A DNA stretch of 64,000 nucleotides from Streptomyces adustus (GTDB lineage: Bacteria > Actinomycetota > Actinomycetes > Streptomycetales > Streptomycetaceae): the NCBI RefSeq assembly GCF_009377175.1, contig NZ_VJZD01000008.1, forward strand, positions 16,971-80,970, read 5' to 3'. This document shows, in pieces, positions 27,501-35,215 of this stretch. Below the pieces are notes generated by a model that was not told the origin of the DNA, made no database searches, and saw nothing but the letters and a program-made list of their open reading frames with translations. The first letter of the stretch is position 1; every line of letters starts with the position of its first letter. The position numbers and the translations under genes were made by a program.

Positions 27501-28995
27501 CGGTGCCGTTGTGACCCGACGGGACGATGTCGAACTTCTGCGGGTCGGTGCCCTTGCAGTCCCACATCCGCCCGTCACGGCCGTTGTCGTACGTCGCGAG
27601 ATCGAGGCAGTTGGCGGTGCCGGGGTTGTACAGGCGCGTCGTCGCGTGGGGGTCGTACTGCCACTGCTGACCGGCGCCGCTGTTGCAGGTGTAGATCTGC
27701 AACGCCGTCCCGTTCGTGGTGCCCTTGCCCTTCACGTCCAGGCACTTGCCGGAGTTGACGTTGATCAGCGTGTCACCGCTGATCTGCCACTTCTGGCCCG
27801 GGGAACCGTTGCAGGTGTAGATCTGCACCGGGGTTCCGTTGTCCTTCTTGCCACCGCCCACTTCGAGGCACTTGTCGGTGGCGCCGTGCGCGTGGATCAC
27901 CATCGGGCTGTCGCCGATCCAGCCGGCTCCGCCCGCGGACCAGTAGTCCTGCCAGCGGGTCAGATGGTCGGCGATCCAGGACTGGCCCAACATCTCGCCC
28001 AGCGCCGAGGCACCGGCGGCCAGGGACTTGGTGGAGTCCCGGTTGGCGTTGAGGATCTGGTTGCGCTGGGCGGTCTGGGCGGCGATCTCCTGCTGCCACT
28101 CGCCGGACGCGGCCGCGACCTCCTTGCCGAGGACCTTGTTCGGGTCGGCCGGGGTGCGCCAGGCACAGGAGGCGAACCGGGTCTTCAGGTCCTCCACGGC
28201 CATGCGGTACTCGACGCTGCCCGGCTCGGGAGCCGTACGCGGGAAGCCGCCGGAGGAGAGGAAGATACGGGCGTTGTCGGCGCCGGTCGGCTCCAGGGAC
28301 CAGTTCACCAGGCTGTCCCACGCCCGGTGTTCCTCGTAGTCCCGGTTCCACGTCGGGAGCGTCGGGTCCGGGTCCTTGCCGTAGAGCGGGGTGCCGAGAT
28401 CCTTGACCGCCTTGAGGGTCACGTCGTCGGCGAGCGGGGTCGGGTCCTTGTAGTAGTCGCTCTCGCTCTTCCACCACTGCGCGCCCAGCCACGGACTGAT
28501 GCCCACCTGCGCGAAGAAGTCCTGGCCACGACCGGCCGTGCCCGGAGGGTCGCTGAAGTCAGCGACGGACTTGAAGCCGCCGGGCGTGGGCAGCCCGGAC
28601 AACGGCTTCTGCCATTCGTTGAGCCGACCGTGCAGGTCGATCTTGTCGATGTCGTCGCGGTCCTTCTGGAACGCGGTGCTCAGCGGGGTGGTGTTCCAGT
28701 ACTGCCGGTCGGCTGCCGTGTGGAGCTTGTCCGGGGTCTGGTTGAGGCCGTCCTGCGCGACGGAGTACATCGCGGGGCCGCCCATGCGCAGCACGTCGCC
28801 CATCAGGCACTCGTCCTGGCGGAGCTGTTCGGCGGCCTTGGCGTCGAAGCCGTCGTAGCTGTCGGCCACGGGGCTGAAGTCGTTGTCCCGGTTGTGCGTC
28901 AGCTCCGGGTGCCCGGCGACCGTGGCCAGCACGGCGAGGGCGAGCACGGAGGGCACAAGTCGCGTGAGATATCCGGTTCTTCGTGCCGGGGGCAT
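24562..28995 (-). CDS. Giant secreted polymorphic-toxin-like protein: ricin-B lectin, Ala-rich coiled coil, C-terminal RNase-like domain
   Basis: About 1,477 residues. A Sec signal (RLVPSVLALAVLATVAG) precedes an N-terminal globular region. At about 365-490 is a ricin-B-type beta-trefoil with QxW-like repeats (GQKWQI, GQQWQY, PQKFDI). About 510-1140 is an Ala/Lys/Asp/Glu-rich helical coiled-coil rod. A linker with VLGDARDCYHGNGGSCAW is the kind of pre-toxin spacer often seen in Streptomyces exotoxins. The last 75 residues begin GLIHIIFRHAGEFA and end NGFVIGANPV, resembling the barnase/EndoU/colicin E5/D/RelE (BECR) RNase group. It would bind surface glycan and deliver a nuclease to neighbours. 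The start is uncertain: ATG at 28995 or TTG at 29019, neither with a good ribosome site. Confidence 0.78.
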   Translation of the reverse strand: MPPARRTGYLTRLVPSVLALAVLATVAGHPELTHNRDNDFSPVADSYDGFDAKAAEQLRQDECLMGDVLRMGGPAMYSVAQDGLNQTPDKLHTAADRQYWNTTPLSTAFQKDRDDIDKIDLHGRLNEWQKPLSGLPTPGGFKSVADFSDPPGTAGRGQDFFAQVGISPWLGAQWWKSESDYYKDPTPLADDVTLKAVKDLGTPLYGKDPDPTLPTWNRDYEEHRAWDSLVNWSLEPTGADNARIFLSSGGFPRTAPEPGSVEYRMAVEDLKTRFASCAWRTPADPNKVLGKEVAAASGEWQQEIAAQTAQRNQILNANRDSTKSLAAGASALGEMLGQSWIADHLTRWQDYWSAGGAGWIGDSPMVIHAHGATDKCLEVGGGKKDNGTPVQIYTCNGSPGQKWQISGDTLINVNSGKCLDVKGKGTTNGTALQIYTCNSGAGQQWQYDPHATTRLYNPGTANCLDLATYDNGRDGRMWDCKGTDPQKFDIVPSGHNGTDKLDYPTKAQFDKAKKGVADAQAESKKQLDLIKAQAAVAKKAATDTDTATKAAYAIADQAGAPRGRGLLVGQQKAQVTKASAAALDALSKAGDTAYAATRASAGDSETIAARALTQAAQSKAAFRTAAAQEANAQAKAAADAAAVQAKTAKDARDLARAKLVETQKAEADAKAAAATAHAKRLAAEAEEATAKAEKETAAAKQAEAAQHKSNAEGYAKTAADAKGRAESAEGTARSKRQDAEAARDDAKGKRDDAWDAENKANAARAKADATDAYADAHDSSDDATQSRAAANDADRAADDAEAAAGSARSEADAATKAAADADAAATRAEAAAKRARSDSDAAQAAKAKADAAVRTATSAAADAIVASEAAASAARTAVKLADDAEKSAADAKKQADASKAEAAKAVAGAADAAGHAYTTAQAAEDAGASAQQVAAPANDAIQLGSPYVTTDSAAGLVVLTGQSSKTIAEQQQAVAEAHAANAQKNAEQAQTLANAATGDAKAAYTIAAEAAGHAADARKSAKEALGYASEAAKAAADAQLSLARAIDYDQQAGEDAAAADKAAGRAEGYAKDARSSADQAAQDASAARSAAAAAEQSAKEARAAADRADAEATAAEEAAKDAQKYAESAQQAADEAERKDANKEVSTGSGTGINGVFYVVDKMTETAPAKQLNPCDYVPQGCTVTYELHVDITVSYYFCVNPDVPATEAGCPKSDTVFLKTETLKDQTNNWTHHFSMGDITRLGWQALFGEKLGAVLYEVVLGDARDCYHGNGGSCAWAAAMFVPPSMATKLAEAAKLAVRVEDAVKTGAKAAEVLADLKKIFGEAGAAQAIADSTSAAGMGLRIAQAVAERAKIARAALDPKLLEKLSNAGVKFDKANTIWVIEYAKPGVNLAWLEKGNVNAGLIHIIFRHAGEFATAGVRIEDIPALVSKALTEGTRVGTQGAGRPIYEVVFNGKTQRLAISVGDNGFVIGANPV

Positions 28996-29029
28996 GGCGA
29001 ACCATGGTCTGGAGCGCAAAAGAGCATCC

Positions 29030-29063
29030 GTTCTTCGTGAAGGAAATGTTCTTCGTGAAGGAA
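29030..29063. repeat. Two 16-base direct repeats, period 18, upstream of the toxin gene
   Basis: GTTCTTCGTGAAGGAA occurs at 29030-29045 and again at 29048-29063, just 35 bases before the toxin start. Each copy is itself an imperfect dyad (TTC-TTC / GAA-GAA), so this looks like tandem binding sites for a regulator. No protein can be assigned. Confidence 0.5.
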
Positions 29064-29449
29064 GAGGGCAGGCCAGGGCGCCCGCTCGAAGAGGTGGAAG
29101 TGCCGTGCGCGGGTCAGGCGCAGGCGCGGCTCGATTGCTTCAGGAATCGCGGCATGACGACGTACCCCTCCCCGTAGCGACGGTGTTCCCCCGGTCGCTG
29201 ATCGACGTACGCGACAGCGGAGTGGTCAACTCCGGTGCCCACGTTGGCCACTTGGCCGAAACTCAGGTGACCTACCGAACGGTAACCACATGTGTGGCGT
29301 CTGTGAAGAGTGAGAAAGCGGAGGCTCGGTTGCCTCGGATGTCCGACGACTTCGGACGGGCCCGGGGAGCACGGGCGCCGCGCAGGGGCCGCGCAGGGGC
29401 CGCGCAGGGCGGCGGGCCGTCGAGCCCGGGTTGGCCGTATGACATGACG
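29064..29449. other. Non-coding stretch between toxin promoter region and tmRNA terminator
   Basis: Open frames here are short, without plausible ribosome sites, and coincide with low-complexity Gly/Arg/Pro translations. The stretch is less GC-rich around 29150-29330 and probably contains the toxin promoter. A tandem GCGCAGGGGCC duplication at about 29380-29406 is the only other structure seen. Confidence 0.5.
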
Positions 29450-29482
29450 AAGGCCCCGCCGCTCAAGAGCGGCAGGGCCTTT
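29450..29482 (-). terminator. tmRNA terminator
   Basis: Stem AAGGCCC-GCCGCT / AGCGGC-GGGCCTT with loop CAAG, 17 bases after the mature 3' end of ssrA on the minus strand. The arms are perfect except for one opposed C/A pair. Confidence 0.85.
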
Positions 29483-29498
29483 GTCCACATGGGATGAG

Positions 29499-29885
29499 TG
29501 GAGATGGCGGGAATCGAACCCGCGTCCAACGGTGCAAAATCAGGGCTTCTCCGTGTGCAGTTCGCTGCGATTTTCTCGGCCCCGGTGATCACGCGAACAA
29601 GTCGCCGACGGGCCCAGTCACTGTTTGATTTCCCGTCCGACCCCGTGACCGGGCAGGACGGTTTAGTTCCCTAGATTATGCCAGGATCCGGGTCGGGAAC
29701 ACCCCCGGGCTGACACCCATTAAGGGTCCTTCACTCACTGCCTAATTAGGCAGCGAGGGCGAAGGACTGGGAATCGCTCTTAGAATTGGCGATTATTGGT
29801 TGCGACATATGGTTAACGAGATCATTGCCGCTTCCTCGACACGCTTCCCCTGCTTCAACAGCCGCTGTCGAAACCGATCATCCCC
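29499..29885 (-). ncRNA. ssrA: tmRNA (transfer-messenger RNA)
   Basis: 387 bases. The 5' end GGGGATG pairs with the 3' CATCTCC to form the acceptor stem; the T-arm GGGTTCGATTCCCGCC is next to it. The discriminator A is at 29499 and CCA is not encoded. The resume frame encodes the tag ANSKSDSQSFALAA followed by TAA within GCTGCCTAATTAGGCAG. The tRNA-like end carries alanine. With SmpB, encoded just upstream, it frees stalled ribosomes and marks the incomplete protein for proteolysis through the ALAA end. This is the usual one-piece actinobacterial form. Confidence 0.97.
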
Positions 29886-29913
29886 ATGTTGTTTTTTCAA
29901 TACTCACCGCCGA

Positions 29914-29944
29914 GCCCTCCGTGGAGGGCCCTCCGGAGAGGGTG
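29914..29944 (-). terminator. Possible terminator or processing hairpins between smpB and ssrA
   Basis: Two adjacent small hairpins, GCCCTC-CGTG-GAGGGC and CCCTCC-GG-AGAGGG, lie between the smpB stop (30031) and the ssrA 5' end. They may end smpB transcription or shape the tmRNA precursor. Confidence 0.35.
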
Positions 29945-30030
29945 CGCACCCGCTGTGAGGTGCAGTGCCATCGTACGTGACCAACGCGCACCGATGCCAC
30001 TGTATTCCCCGTCGGCGGATTCCCCGGCCG

Positions 30031-30597
30031 CTACGCGCCCCGCTGCTTGCGCTTCGCGGACGCGATCGCGCGGTCGCTCTCCCGGCGGTCCTGCTGCTCG
30101 CGCAGCGTCTGCCGCTTGTCGTACTCCTTCTTGCCGCGCGCGAGCGCGATCTCGGCCTTGGCCCGGCCGTCCTTGAAGTACAGGGCGAGGGGCACGATGG
30201 TGTGTCCCGTCTCCTGGGCCTTCGACTCCAGCTTGTCGATCTCCTCGCGGTGCAGCAGCAGCTTGCGCTTGCGGCGCACCGAGTGGTTGGTCCAGGTCCC
30301 CTGGCTGTACTCGGGGATGTGGGCGTTGTGCAGCCACGCCTCGTGCCCGTCGATCTGCACGAAGCCGTCGACCAGCGAGGCCCGGCCCTGCCGCAGCGAC
30401 TTCACCTCGGTGCCGCTCAGGACGAGGCCCGCCTCGTAGGTGTCGATGATCGCGTAGTCGTGCCGGGCCTTCTTGTTCTGCGCGACGATCTTGCGCTTGC
30501 CGCCCTTCTCGCCATCTCTGGCTTTGGCGGCCGTCCCCTGCTGCTTCTGCTGGGACTCTTTCGGTACGTACATTCCCTTGGACATAGTGCTTGCCAT
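30031..30597 (-). CDS. smpB: SsrA-binding protein SmpB
   Basis: Up to 188 residues. After a 35-residue lysine/glutamine-rich N-terminus comes the SmpB beta-barrel ([48 protein letters not shown]) and the basic C-terminal tail that enters the ribosomal mRNA channel ([19 protein letters not shown]). It binds tmRNA and brings it to stalled ribosomes. Three methionines (30597, 30585, 30573) are possible starts and none has a clear ribosome site; many actinobacterial annotations begin at MYVPKES (30573). ssrA follows on the same strand. Confidence 0.95.
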   Translation of the reverse strand: MASTMSKGMYVPKESQQKQQGTAAKARDGEKGGKRKIVAQNKKARHDYAIIDTYEAGLVLSGTEVKSLRQGRASLVDGFVQIDGHEAWLHNAHIPEYSQGTWTNHSVRRKRKLLLHREEIDKLESKAQETGHTIVPLALYFKDGRAKAEIALARGKKEYDKRQTLREQQDRRESDRAIASAKRKQRGA

Positions 30598-30642
30598 TTT
30601 CGCACTACACAGGGGTGGGAAGGAAAGCCGATTCCCGAGAGG

Positions 30643-31821
30643 TCACGTGGTGTCGCCCAGGCCGCTCAGCACGGTCCGCGCCCGCGCCAGCGCCGCGCCG
30701 TCGGCCTCCACGTCGGGTGTGATGCCCGTACCGTCCACGCCCCGGCCCGACGGGGTGCGGTAGTGCCCGACGGTCAGCTCGGCGACGGAGCCGTCCGGCA
30801 GCCTGCTCGGCATCTGCACCGAGCCCTTGCCGAAGGTCCTGGAGCCCACCACGACCGCCCGGCCCCGGTCCTTGAGCGCGCCGGTGAGCAGCTCGGCCGC
30901 GCTCATCGTGCCGCCGTCGACGAGCGCGACCAGCGGTCTGGTGGTGTCACCGCCGGGGTCGGCGTGCAGGGCCCGCTGGGCGCCGTCCACGTCGTACGTG
31001 GCGACGAGGCCGCCGTCGAGGAAGGCGGAGGCGGCGGTGACGGCCTCGGTGACCAGCCCGCCGGAGTTGCCGCGCAGGTCGAGGATGATCCCGGCGCCGG
31101 CCGGGGCCTGCCGCACGGCGGCCTGTACGTCGTCGCCGACGCCCTTGGTGAACGCGGCGACCGTGATGACGGTGACGCCGCCCACGGCCTTCTGCACGGT
31201 CACGGAGTCGGTGGACAGCGTGGCCCGGCGCAGGGTCCGGGACCAGGTGTGCGTGCCGCGCTCCAGACCGAGGGTGACCTCGGTACCGGCGGCCGCGTCC
31301 GTGGCGTCGCCGCGCAGTAAGGAGACGACCTCGGTGACGGGCCGCCCGTCGACCTTCTCGCCGTCGACGCTGCGCAGCCGGTCGCCCTTGGTGATCCCGG
31401 CGGAGGACGCCGGGGACCCCGCGGCGACCTTGGTCACCTCGATCCGGCCGTCCCGCTCGCGCCGCGCCCACAGGCCGACGCCGGTGTACTGGCCGTCGAG
31501 GGCCTCCTCGAACTCCTGGTACTCCCCCTGCGAGTACACCGCGCCCCAGCGGTCCCCGCTGCGGCTGACGGCGCGCTCGGCGGCCTCCATGGGGGACTTG
31601 CCGGCGGCCATCGCCTCGGCGGCCGCCCTGGCGACGTCCTCGTGGTGACCGGCCGTGTCGGCCGATCCGGTCGGGCGGGCCGCGGACTCGGCGTTCTTGG
31701 AGTCGGGGTCGGGGAAGGAGCCCGTCGCCGCACCGGCGGCGAGCACGCTCGCGAACACCAATGTCAGGGCGGCCCCGCGGCCGAAGCGGCGGGACTGACA
31801 GAACGGGTCACGACCTGACAT
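30643..31821 (-). CDS. ctp: Carboxy-terminal processing protease (S41 family, PDZ domain)
   Basis: 392 residues. A signal/anchor (GRGAALTLVFASVLAAGAATG) precedes a helical region, a PDZ domain (about 90-175, TGVGLWARRERDGRIEV, KGDRLRSVDG) and the S41 catalytic domain. The serine is in DGGTMSAAELL (about residue 304) and the general-base lysine in SRTFGKGSVQ (about 329). It cleaves proteins near their C-termini outside the membrane. It sits between ftsEX and smpB on the same strand, a conserved actinobacterial order, and may process cell-wall or division proteins. The ATG at 31821 (MSGRDPF) fits the signal peptide; the upstream frame does not. Confidence 0.9.
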   Translation of the reverse strand: MSGRDPFCQSRRFGRGAALTLVFASVLAAGAATGSFPDPDSKNAESAARPTGSADTAGHHEDVARAAAEAMAAGKSPMEAAERAVSRSGDRWGAVYSQGEYQEFEEALDGQYTGVGLWARRERDGRIEVTKVAAGSPASSAGITKGDRLRSVDGEKVDGRPVTEVVSLLRGDATDAAAGTEVTLGLERGTHTWSRTLRRATLSTDSVTVQKAVGGVTVITVAAFTKGVGDDVQAAVRQAPAGAGIILDLRGNSGGLVTEAVTAASAFLDGGLVATYDVDGAQRALHADPGGDTTRPLVALVDGGTMSAAELLTGALKDRGRAVVVGSRTFGKGSVQMPSRLPDGSVAELTVGHYRTPSGRGVDGTGITPDVEADGAALARARTVLSGLGDTT

Positions 31822-31843
31822 GGCGGTGAGTCTAGGACAACGC

Positions 31844-31879
31844 AAAGGACCGTACGGACGGTTGTCCGTACGGTCCTTT
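31844..31879 (-). terminator. ftsEX terminator
   Basis: Perfect 16-base stem AAAGGACCGTACGGAC and its complement with loop GGTT, ten bases after the ftsX stop, ending in CCTTTT on the plus strand. It is symmetrical and can act in either direction. Confidence 0.9.
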
Positions 31880-31888
31880 TGGCATGTG

Positions 31889-32809
31889 TCACACCTTCAG
31901 GTACTTGCGCAGCGCGAAGAACGCGGCAAGCGCGGGCATCAGCAGGCTCGTGGCGAGGATCAGCGGGAGCTTGGTGAGGACCGCGTCCCAGCCGATGAAG
32001 TTGATCAGATTCAGCTTCTGCGACAGGGCCAGACCGTGATCGATGATGAAGTACCGGGCGACCACCAGGAATCCGCAGGCCACCGTGCCGCCGATGAGTC
32101 CGGCGACGGCCGCCTCCATGATGAACGGCGCCTGGATGTAGAAACCGGAGGCGCCGACGAGCCGCATGATCCCCGTCTCACGCCGGCGGCTGAACGCCGA
32201 GACGCGCACGGTGTTGACGATCAGCATCAGCGCGACGACGAGCATCAGCGCCATCACCGCCCGCGCGGCCCAGTTCATGCCGTTGAGCAGCCCGAACAGG
32301 TTGTCCAGGATGCCCTTCTGGTCCTGCACGGACTGCACGCCGTCCCGCCCGTCGAAGGCGGTCGCGATGACCTGGTACTTCTCCGGGTCCTTCAGCTTGA
32401 TCCGGTACGACTCCTGCATCTGGTCCGGCGTGAGGGAGCTGGCCAGCGGGGAGTCGCCGAACTGCTCCTTGTAGTGCTTGTACGCCTCGTCCTGCGACTC
32501 GTAGGTGACCTTCTGCACGACCGAGGTCATCTTGTCCAGGTCGGCGAGGATCTGCTTCTTCTGGTCCGAGGTCACCGCGCCCTTGGCGCAGTTGGGGTCG
32601 GACTCGGCGTCGCTCTTGTTGCAGAGGAAGACCGAGACGTTGACCTTGTCGTACCAGTAGCCCTTCATGGTGCTCACCTGGTCGCTCATGAGGAGCGAGC
32701 CGCCGAACAGGGCGAGCGAGAGGGCGACGGAGACGACGACCGCGAAGGTCATCGTCAGATTGCGACGGAGACCTACACCGATCTCCGAGAGAACGAACTG
32801 GGCGCGCAT
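31889..32809 (-). CDS. ftsX: Cell-division ABC transporter permease FtsX
   Basis: 306 residues. Topology is FtsX-like: one N-terminal helix (FAVVVSVALSLALFGG), a large external domain of about 125 residues carrying two cysteines (LCNKS, PNCAKG), then three helices ending in FFALRKYLKV. It forms a complex with FtsE and transmits ATP hydrolysis to peptidoglycan hydrolases outside the membrane. It follows ftsE by 36 bases. In Streptomyces FtsEX is thought to serve hyphal or sporulation-septum wall remodelling. Confidence 0.95.
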   Translation of the reverse strand: MRAQFVLSEIGVGLRRNLTMTFAVVVSVALSLALFGGSLLMSDQVSTMKGYWYDKVNVSVFLCNKSDAESDPNCAKGAVTSDQKKQILADLDKMTSVVQKVTYESQDEAYKHYKEQFGDSPLASSLTPDQMQESYRIKLKDPEKYQVIATAFDGRDGVQSVQDQKGILDNLFGLLNGMNWAARAVMALMLVVALMLIVNTVRVSAFSRRRETGIMRLVGASGFYIQAPFIMEAAVAGLIGGTVACGFLVVARYFIIDHGLALSQKLNLINFIGWDAVLTKLPLILATSLLMPALAAFFALRKYLKV

Positions 32810-32845
32810 GGCGTCTGGTTGGGCCTTTCGGGGTGGACGGTGCGG

Positions 32846-33535
32846 TCAGTGCTGGTAGCCGTAGACGCCGCGTGCCTGGTCGCGGACGAGGCGGCCCTGC
32901 TCCAGCTCGATGACGCGCTTGCGCATCTGGTCCACGATGTTCTGGTCGTGGGTCGCCATCAGCACCGTCGTGCCCGTCCGGTTGATCCGGTCGAGCAGCT
33001 TCATGATGCCGACCGAGGTCTGCGGGTCGAGGTTTCCGGTGGGCTCGTCCGCGATCAGCAGCTTGGGCCGGTTCACGAAGGCCCGCGCGATGGCCACGCG
33101 CTGCTGCTCACCACCGGACAGCTCGCCCGGCATACGGTCCTCCTTGCCGCCGAGCCCGACCAGGTCGAGCACCTGCGGCACGGACTTGCGGATCTCGCCG
33201 GGCGACTTGCCGATGACCTCCTGTGCGAAGGCGACGTTCTCCGCCACCGTCTTGTTCGGCAGCAGCCGGAAGTCCTGGAAGACCGTCCCCAGCTGGCGGC
33301 GCATCTGCGGCACCTTCCAGTTGGAGAGGCGTGCGAGATCCTTGCCCAGGACGTGCACCTGCCCGTGGGTGGTCCGCTCCTCACGGAGCACCAGCCGCAG
33401 GAAGGTGGACTTCCCGGAGCCGGAGGACCCCACGAGGAACACGAACTCGCCCTTCTCCACCTCGAGGGAGACATCCCTCAGTGCGGGGCGGGTCTGCTTG
33501 GGGTAGACCTTGGAGACATTGTCGAATCGGATCAC
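32846..33535 (-). CDS. ftsE: Cell-division ATP-binding protein FtsE
   Basis: 229 residues. A standard ABC ATPase: Walker [10 protein letters not shown] (residues 36-44), Q-loop [12 protein letters not shown], signature [14 protein letters not shown], Walker B LLIADEPT, and H-loop ATHD. The GTG at 33535 begins [12 protein letters not shown], the normal FtsE N-terminus; a long open frame upstream is discarded. It energises FtsX, encoded just after it. Transcription probably begins in the 263-base gap shared with the small plus-strand gene. Confidence 0.96.
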   Translation of the reverse strand: MIRFDNVSKVYPKQTRPALRDVSLEVEKGEFVFLVGSSGSGKSTFLRLVLREERTTHGQVHVLGKDLARLSNWKVPQMRRQLGTVFQDFRLLPNKTVAENVAFAQEVIGKSPGEIRKSVPQVLDLVGLGGKEDRMPGELSGGEQQRVAIARAFVNRPKLLIADEPTGNLDPQTSVGIMKLLDRINRTGTTVLMATHDQNIVDQMRKRVIELEQGRLVRDQARGVYGYQH

Positions 33536-33798
33536 GGATGCACCACGGGTCGCCGGGGGTAGATGAGCGTGACCATACGCGACCGGGACGCGCAAGCGCA
33601 GGCTCCGGTCATGGTTGCGTGCTGGATGTGTGCATTTGTGCGGGCGTTTCCCGCCGCGACGGAAGGCCTGCCGGGCCGGGTGTCGGGGCAGCATAAAGGG
33701 GGCCGCGCCGAATTCCGCGGAACCTGGCACAGTGGAGGGGGAACGTTCTCGCTTCGGCGAGCGTTGTGTGGGTGAACCGGTGCGAGGAGGGTGAGCGC

Positions 33799-33990
33799 AT
33801 GACGTACGACCGGCTGGTGTGCGCGAACTGCGCGGCGCCCGTGAACGAGGGCCGATGCCCCGTGTGCCGCGCGAACCGTGAGCGGCTGCAACAGGAGAAC
33901 TTCCTCGCAGGCATGAACCCGATGACGCTGATCGCGCTGCTGGCGGTGCTGATCGCGGCGGTGGCGCTGCTCGCGCACCAGACCGTGTAG
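33799..33990 (+). CDS. Small zinc-ribbon membrane protein
   Basis: 63 residues. The N-terminal half has two cysteine pairs, CANC and CPVC, forming a zinc ribbon; the C-terminal half is one membrane helix ([18 protein letters not shown]). The ATG at 33799 is preceded by GAGGAGGG. The gene is divergent from ftsE and followed by a strong terminator. No function is known to me. The position beside ftsE is conserved in Streptomyces as I recall it, so a link to envelope biology is possible but untested. Confidence 0.75.
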   Translation: MTYDRLVCANCAAPVNEGRCPVCRANRERLQQENFLAGMNPMTLIALLAVLIAAVALLAHQTV

Positions 33991-34016
33991 GCGAGGTACG
34001 CGGCAGCGCTCGTACG

Positions 34017-34051
34017 AAGGGCCTGGAACGATGGCTTCGTTCCAGGCCCTT
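34017..34051. terminator. Bidirectional hairpin terminator
   Basis: Perfect 15-base stem AAGGGCCTGGAACGA and its complement with loop TGGCT. It lies between the convergent small membrane protein gene (ends 33990) and the repeat-rich surface protein gene (ends 34101). Confidence 0.9.
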
Positions 34052-34100
34052 TCTCATGTCCGGGTACGGGCGCGCACGTTCCGTACCGGGTCGGTCACCG

Positions 34101-34910
34101 TCAGGCGGCAGCGCCGCCACGGCCGCCCGCGAGACGCGGCAGCACGCGGAAGGCGACACCACCGGCGATCATCGTGGCGGCGCCGATCAGCAGGAACGCG
34201 GTCTGGCCGGCACCGGTCTCGGCGAGCTGCTCACCGTTGCTCTGGGCCGAGGTGTTGGACGCCTCCGAGGTGTCGGTGAGGGCCGAGGAGCCCTCCTCCT
34301 GCGCGGAGTTGTCGTTGGTGCCGTTGGTGTCGGTGTTCGTGTTGCCACCGGTGGTGCCGGAACCTCCGGTGGAGCTCGAACCGCCGGTGGAGCTCGAGCC
34401 ACCGGTGGAGCTCGAACCGCCGGTGGTGGAGGAACCCCCCGAGGTACCGGTGGACGTGCCCTCCGACGTGCCCGTCGAGGTGCCCTCGGAGGTACCCGTG
34501 GACGTGCCCGTCGAAGTACCGGTCGAGGTGCCCTCGGAGGTACCCGTGGACGTACCCTCCGACGTGCCCGTCGAGGTGCCCTCGGAGGTACCCGTGGACG
34601 TGCCGGTCGAGGTGCCCTCGGAGGTACCCGTGGACGTACCCTCCGACGTGCCCGTCGAGGTGCCCTCGGTCACGCCCACCGAGGCGCCCTCGGAGGTACC
34701 CGTGGACGCACCCTCCGACGTACCCGTCGAGGTGCCCTCGGACGTACCCGTCGAGGTGCCCTCCGACGTACCGTCCGGGGCACCCGCGCCGGCGACGGAG
34801 ACGCCGAGGTCGAGAGCCGAGGCGGCACCCGCCACCGTCAGCGAGGCACCGGCCGCGATCACGGCACCGGCGGCTATCCGCGCGAAGCGAATGCGCGTCT
34901 TCTTGGTCAT
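34101..34910 (-). CDS. Sortase-anchored repeat protein with LAETG signal
   Basis: 269 residues. A signal peptide is cleaved near AASA-LD (about residue 33). Residues about 46-155 are tandem GTSx tetrapeptides (GTSE, GTST, occasional GASx). A Gly/Ser/Thr GGSSSTGG segment follows, then an Asn/Thr/Ser stretch. The C-terminus is a complete sorting signal: LAETG (229-233), a hydrophobic helix and a basic tail [11 protein letters not shown]. LAxTG is the recognition motif of class E sortases, which in Streptomyces also anchor long chaplins. The product is thus a flexible, probably glycosylated wall stalk. Its role is unknown. No sortase lies in the window. Confidence 0.88.
   Translation of the reverse strand: MTKKTRIRFARIAAGAVIAAGASLTVAGAASALDLGVSVAGAGAPDGTSEGTSTGTSEGTSTGTSEGASTGTSEGASVGVTEGTSTGTSEGTSTGTSEGTSTGTSTGTSEGTSTGTSEGTSTGTSEGTSTGTSTGTSTGTSEGTSTGTSEGTSTGTSGGSSTTGGSSSTGGSSSTGGSSSTGGSGTTGGNTNTDTNGTNDNSAQEEGSSALTDTSEASNTSAQSNGEQLAETGAGQTAFLLIGAATMIAGGVAFRVLPRLAGGRGGAAA
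34440..34770 (-). repeat. Coding tandem repeats, 12/24-base period
   Basis: About 27 tandem copies of a 12-base unit (GTSE or GTST codons), with near-identical 24-base pairs. Length variation by slippage is likely. On the other strand the same bases read as long Val-Pro-x-Asp/Glu open frames, which are artefacts. Confidence 0.9.
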
Positions 34911-35159
34911 CTGATTGCTACCCCCAGTAGCCGATCGTCAGTGAGGGCCGCGTACGGGGGGCGGTGATCAACGGGGACGGCTGAGAAGTTCGCCGCGCCC
35001 CCGGTTCACATGCGCCCCAGAGATACGCATGCCGCGCTTTACCCTTCCCACTTTTCAAAGCAACGTCAAGGCCGTTGCGCGCGCGATGTCCTCGTACGGG
35101 GCCTATGCCGGACCCCGCGGGCGAGAGTGTGACGAAAAGCCCAGTCGCCGGGGCGGAAA

Positions 35160-35194
35160 AAGGCAACTGCCGCCTGTTCGGCGGCAGTTGCCTT
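35160..35194 (-). terminator. prfB terminator
   Basis: Perfect 15-base stem AAGGCAACTGCCGCC and its complement with loop TGTTC, 22 bases after the prfB stop. Confidence 0.9.
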
Positions 35195-35215
35195 GTCGAC
35201 AAATCGTTCCGTCGG

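Noticed and set aside
24760..29040. A 1,426-residue plus-strand open frame, Arg/Gly/Val/Leu-rich
   Set aside because: It is the reverse complement of the Ala-rich coiled-coil toxin gene; in GC-rich DNA such genes open a long antisense frame. It has no domain, no signal and no ribosome site.
29114..29592. Overlapping minus-strand frames of 106-124 codons near the tmRNA terminator
   Set aside because: They run into the tRNA-like end of ssrA and the terminator, and are composed of Arg/Pro/Ala low complexity.
34174..34914. Plus-strand frame of Val-Pro-x-Asp/Glu repeats, elastin-like in appearance
   Set aside because: Antisense of the GTSE/GTST repeat gene, which has a signal peptide and a complete LAETG sorting signal; the plus frame lacks both.
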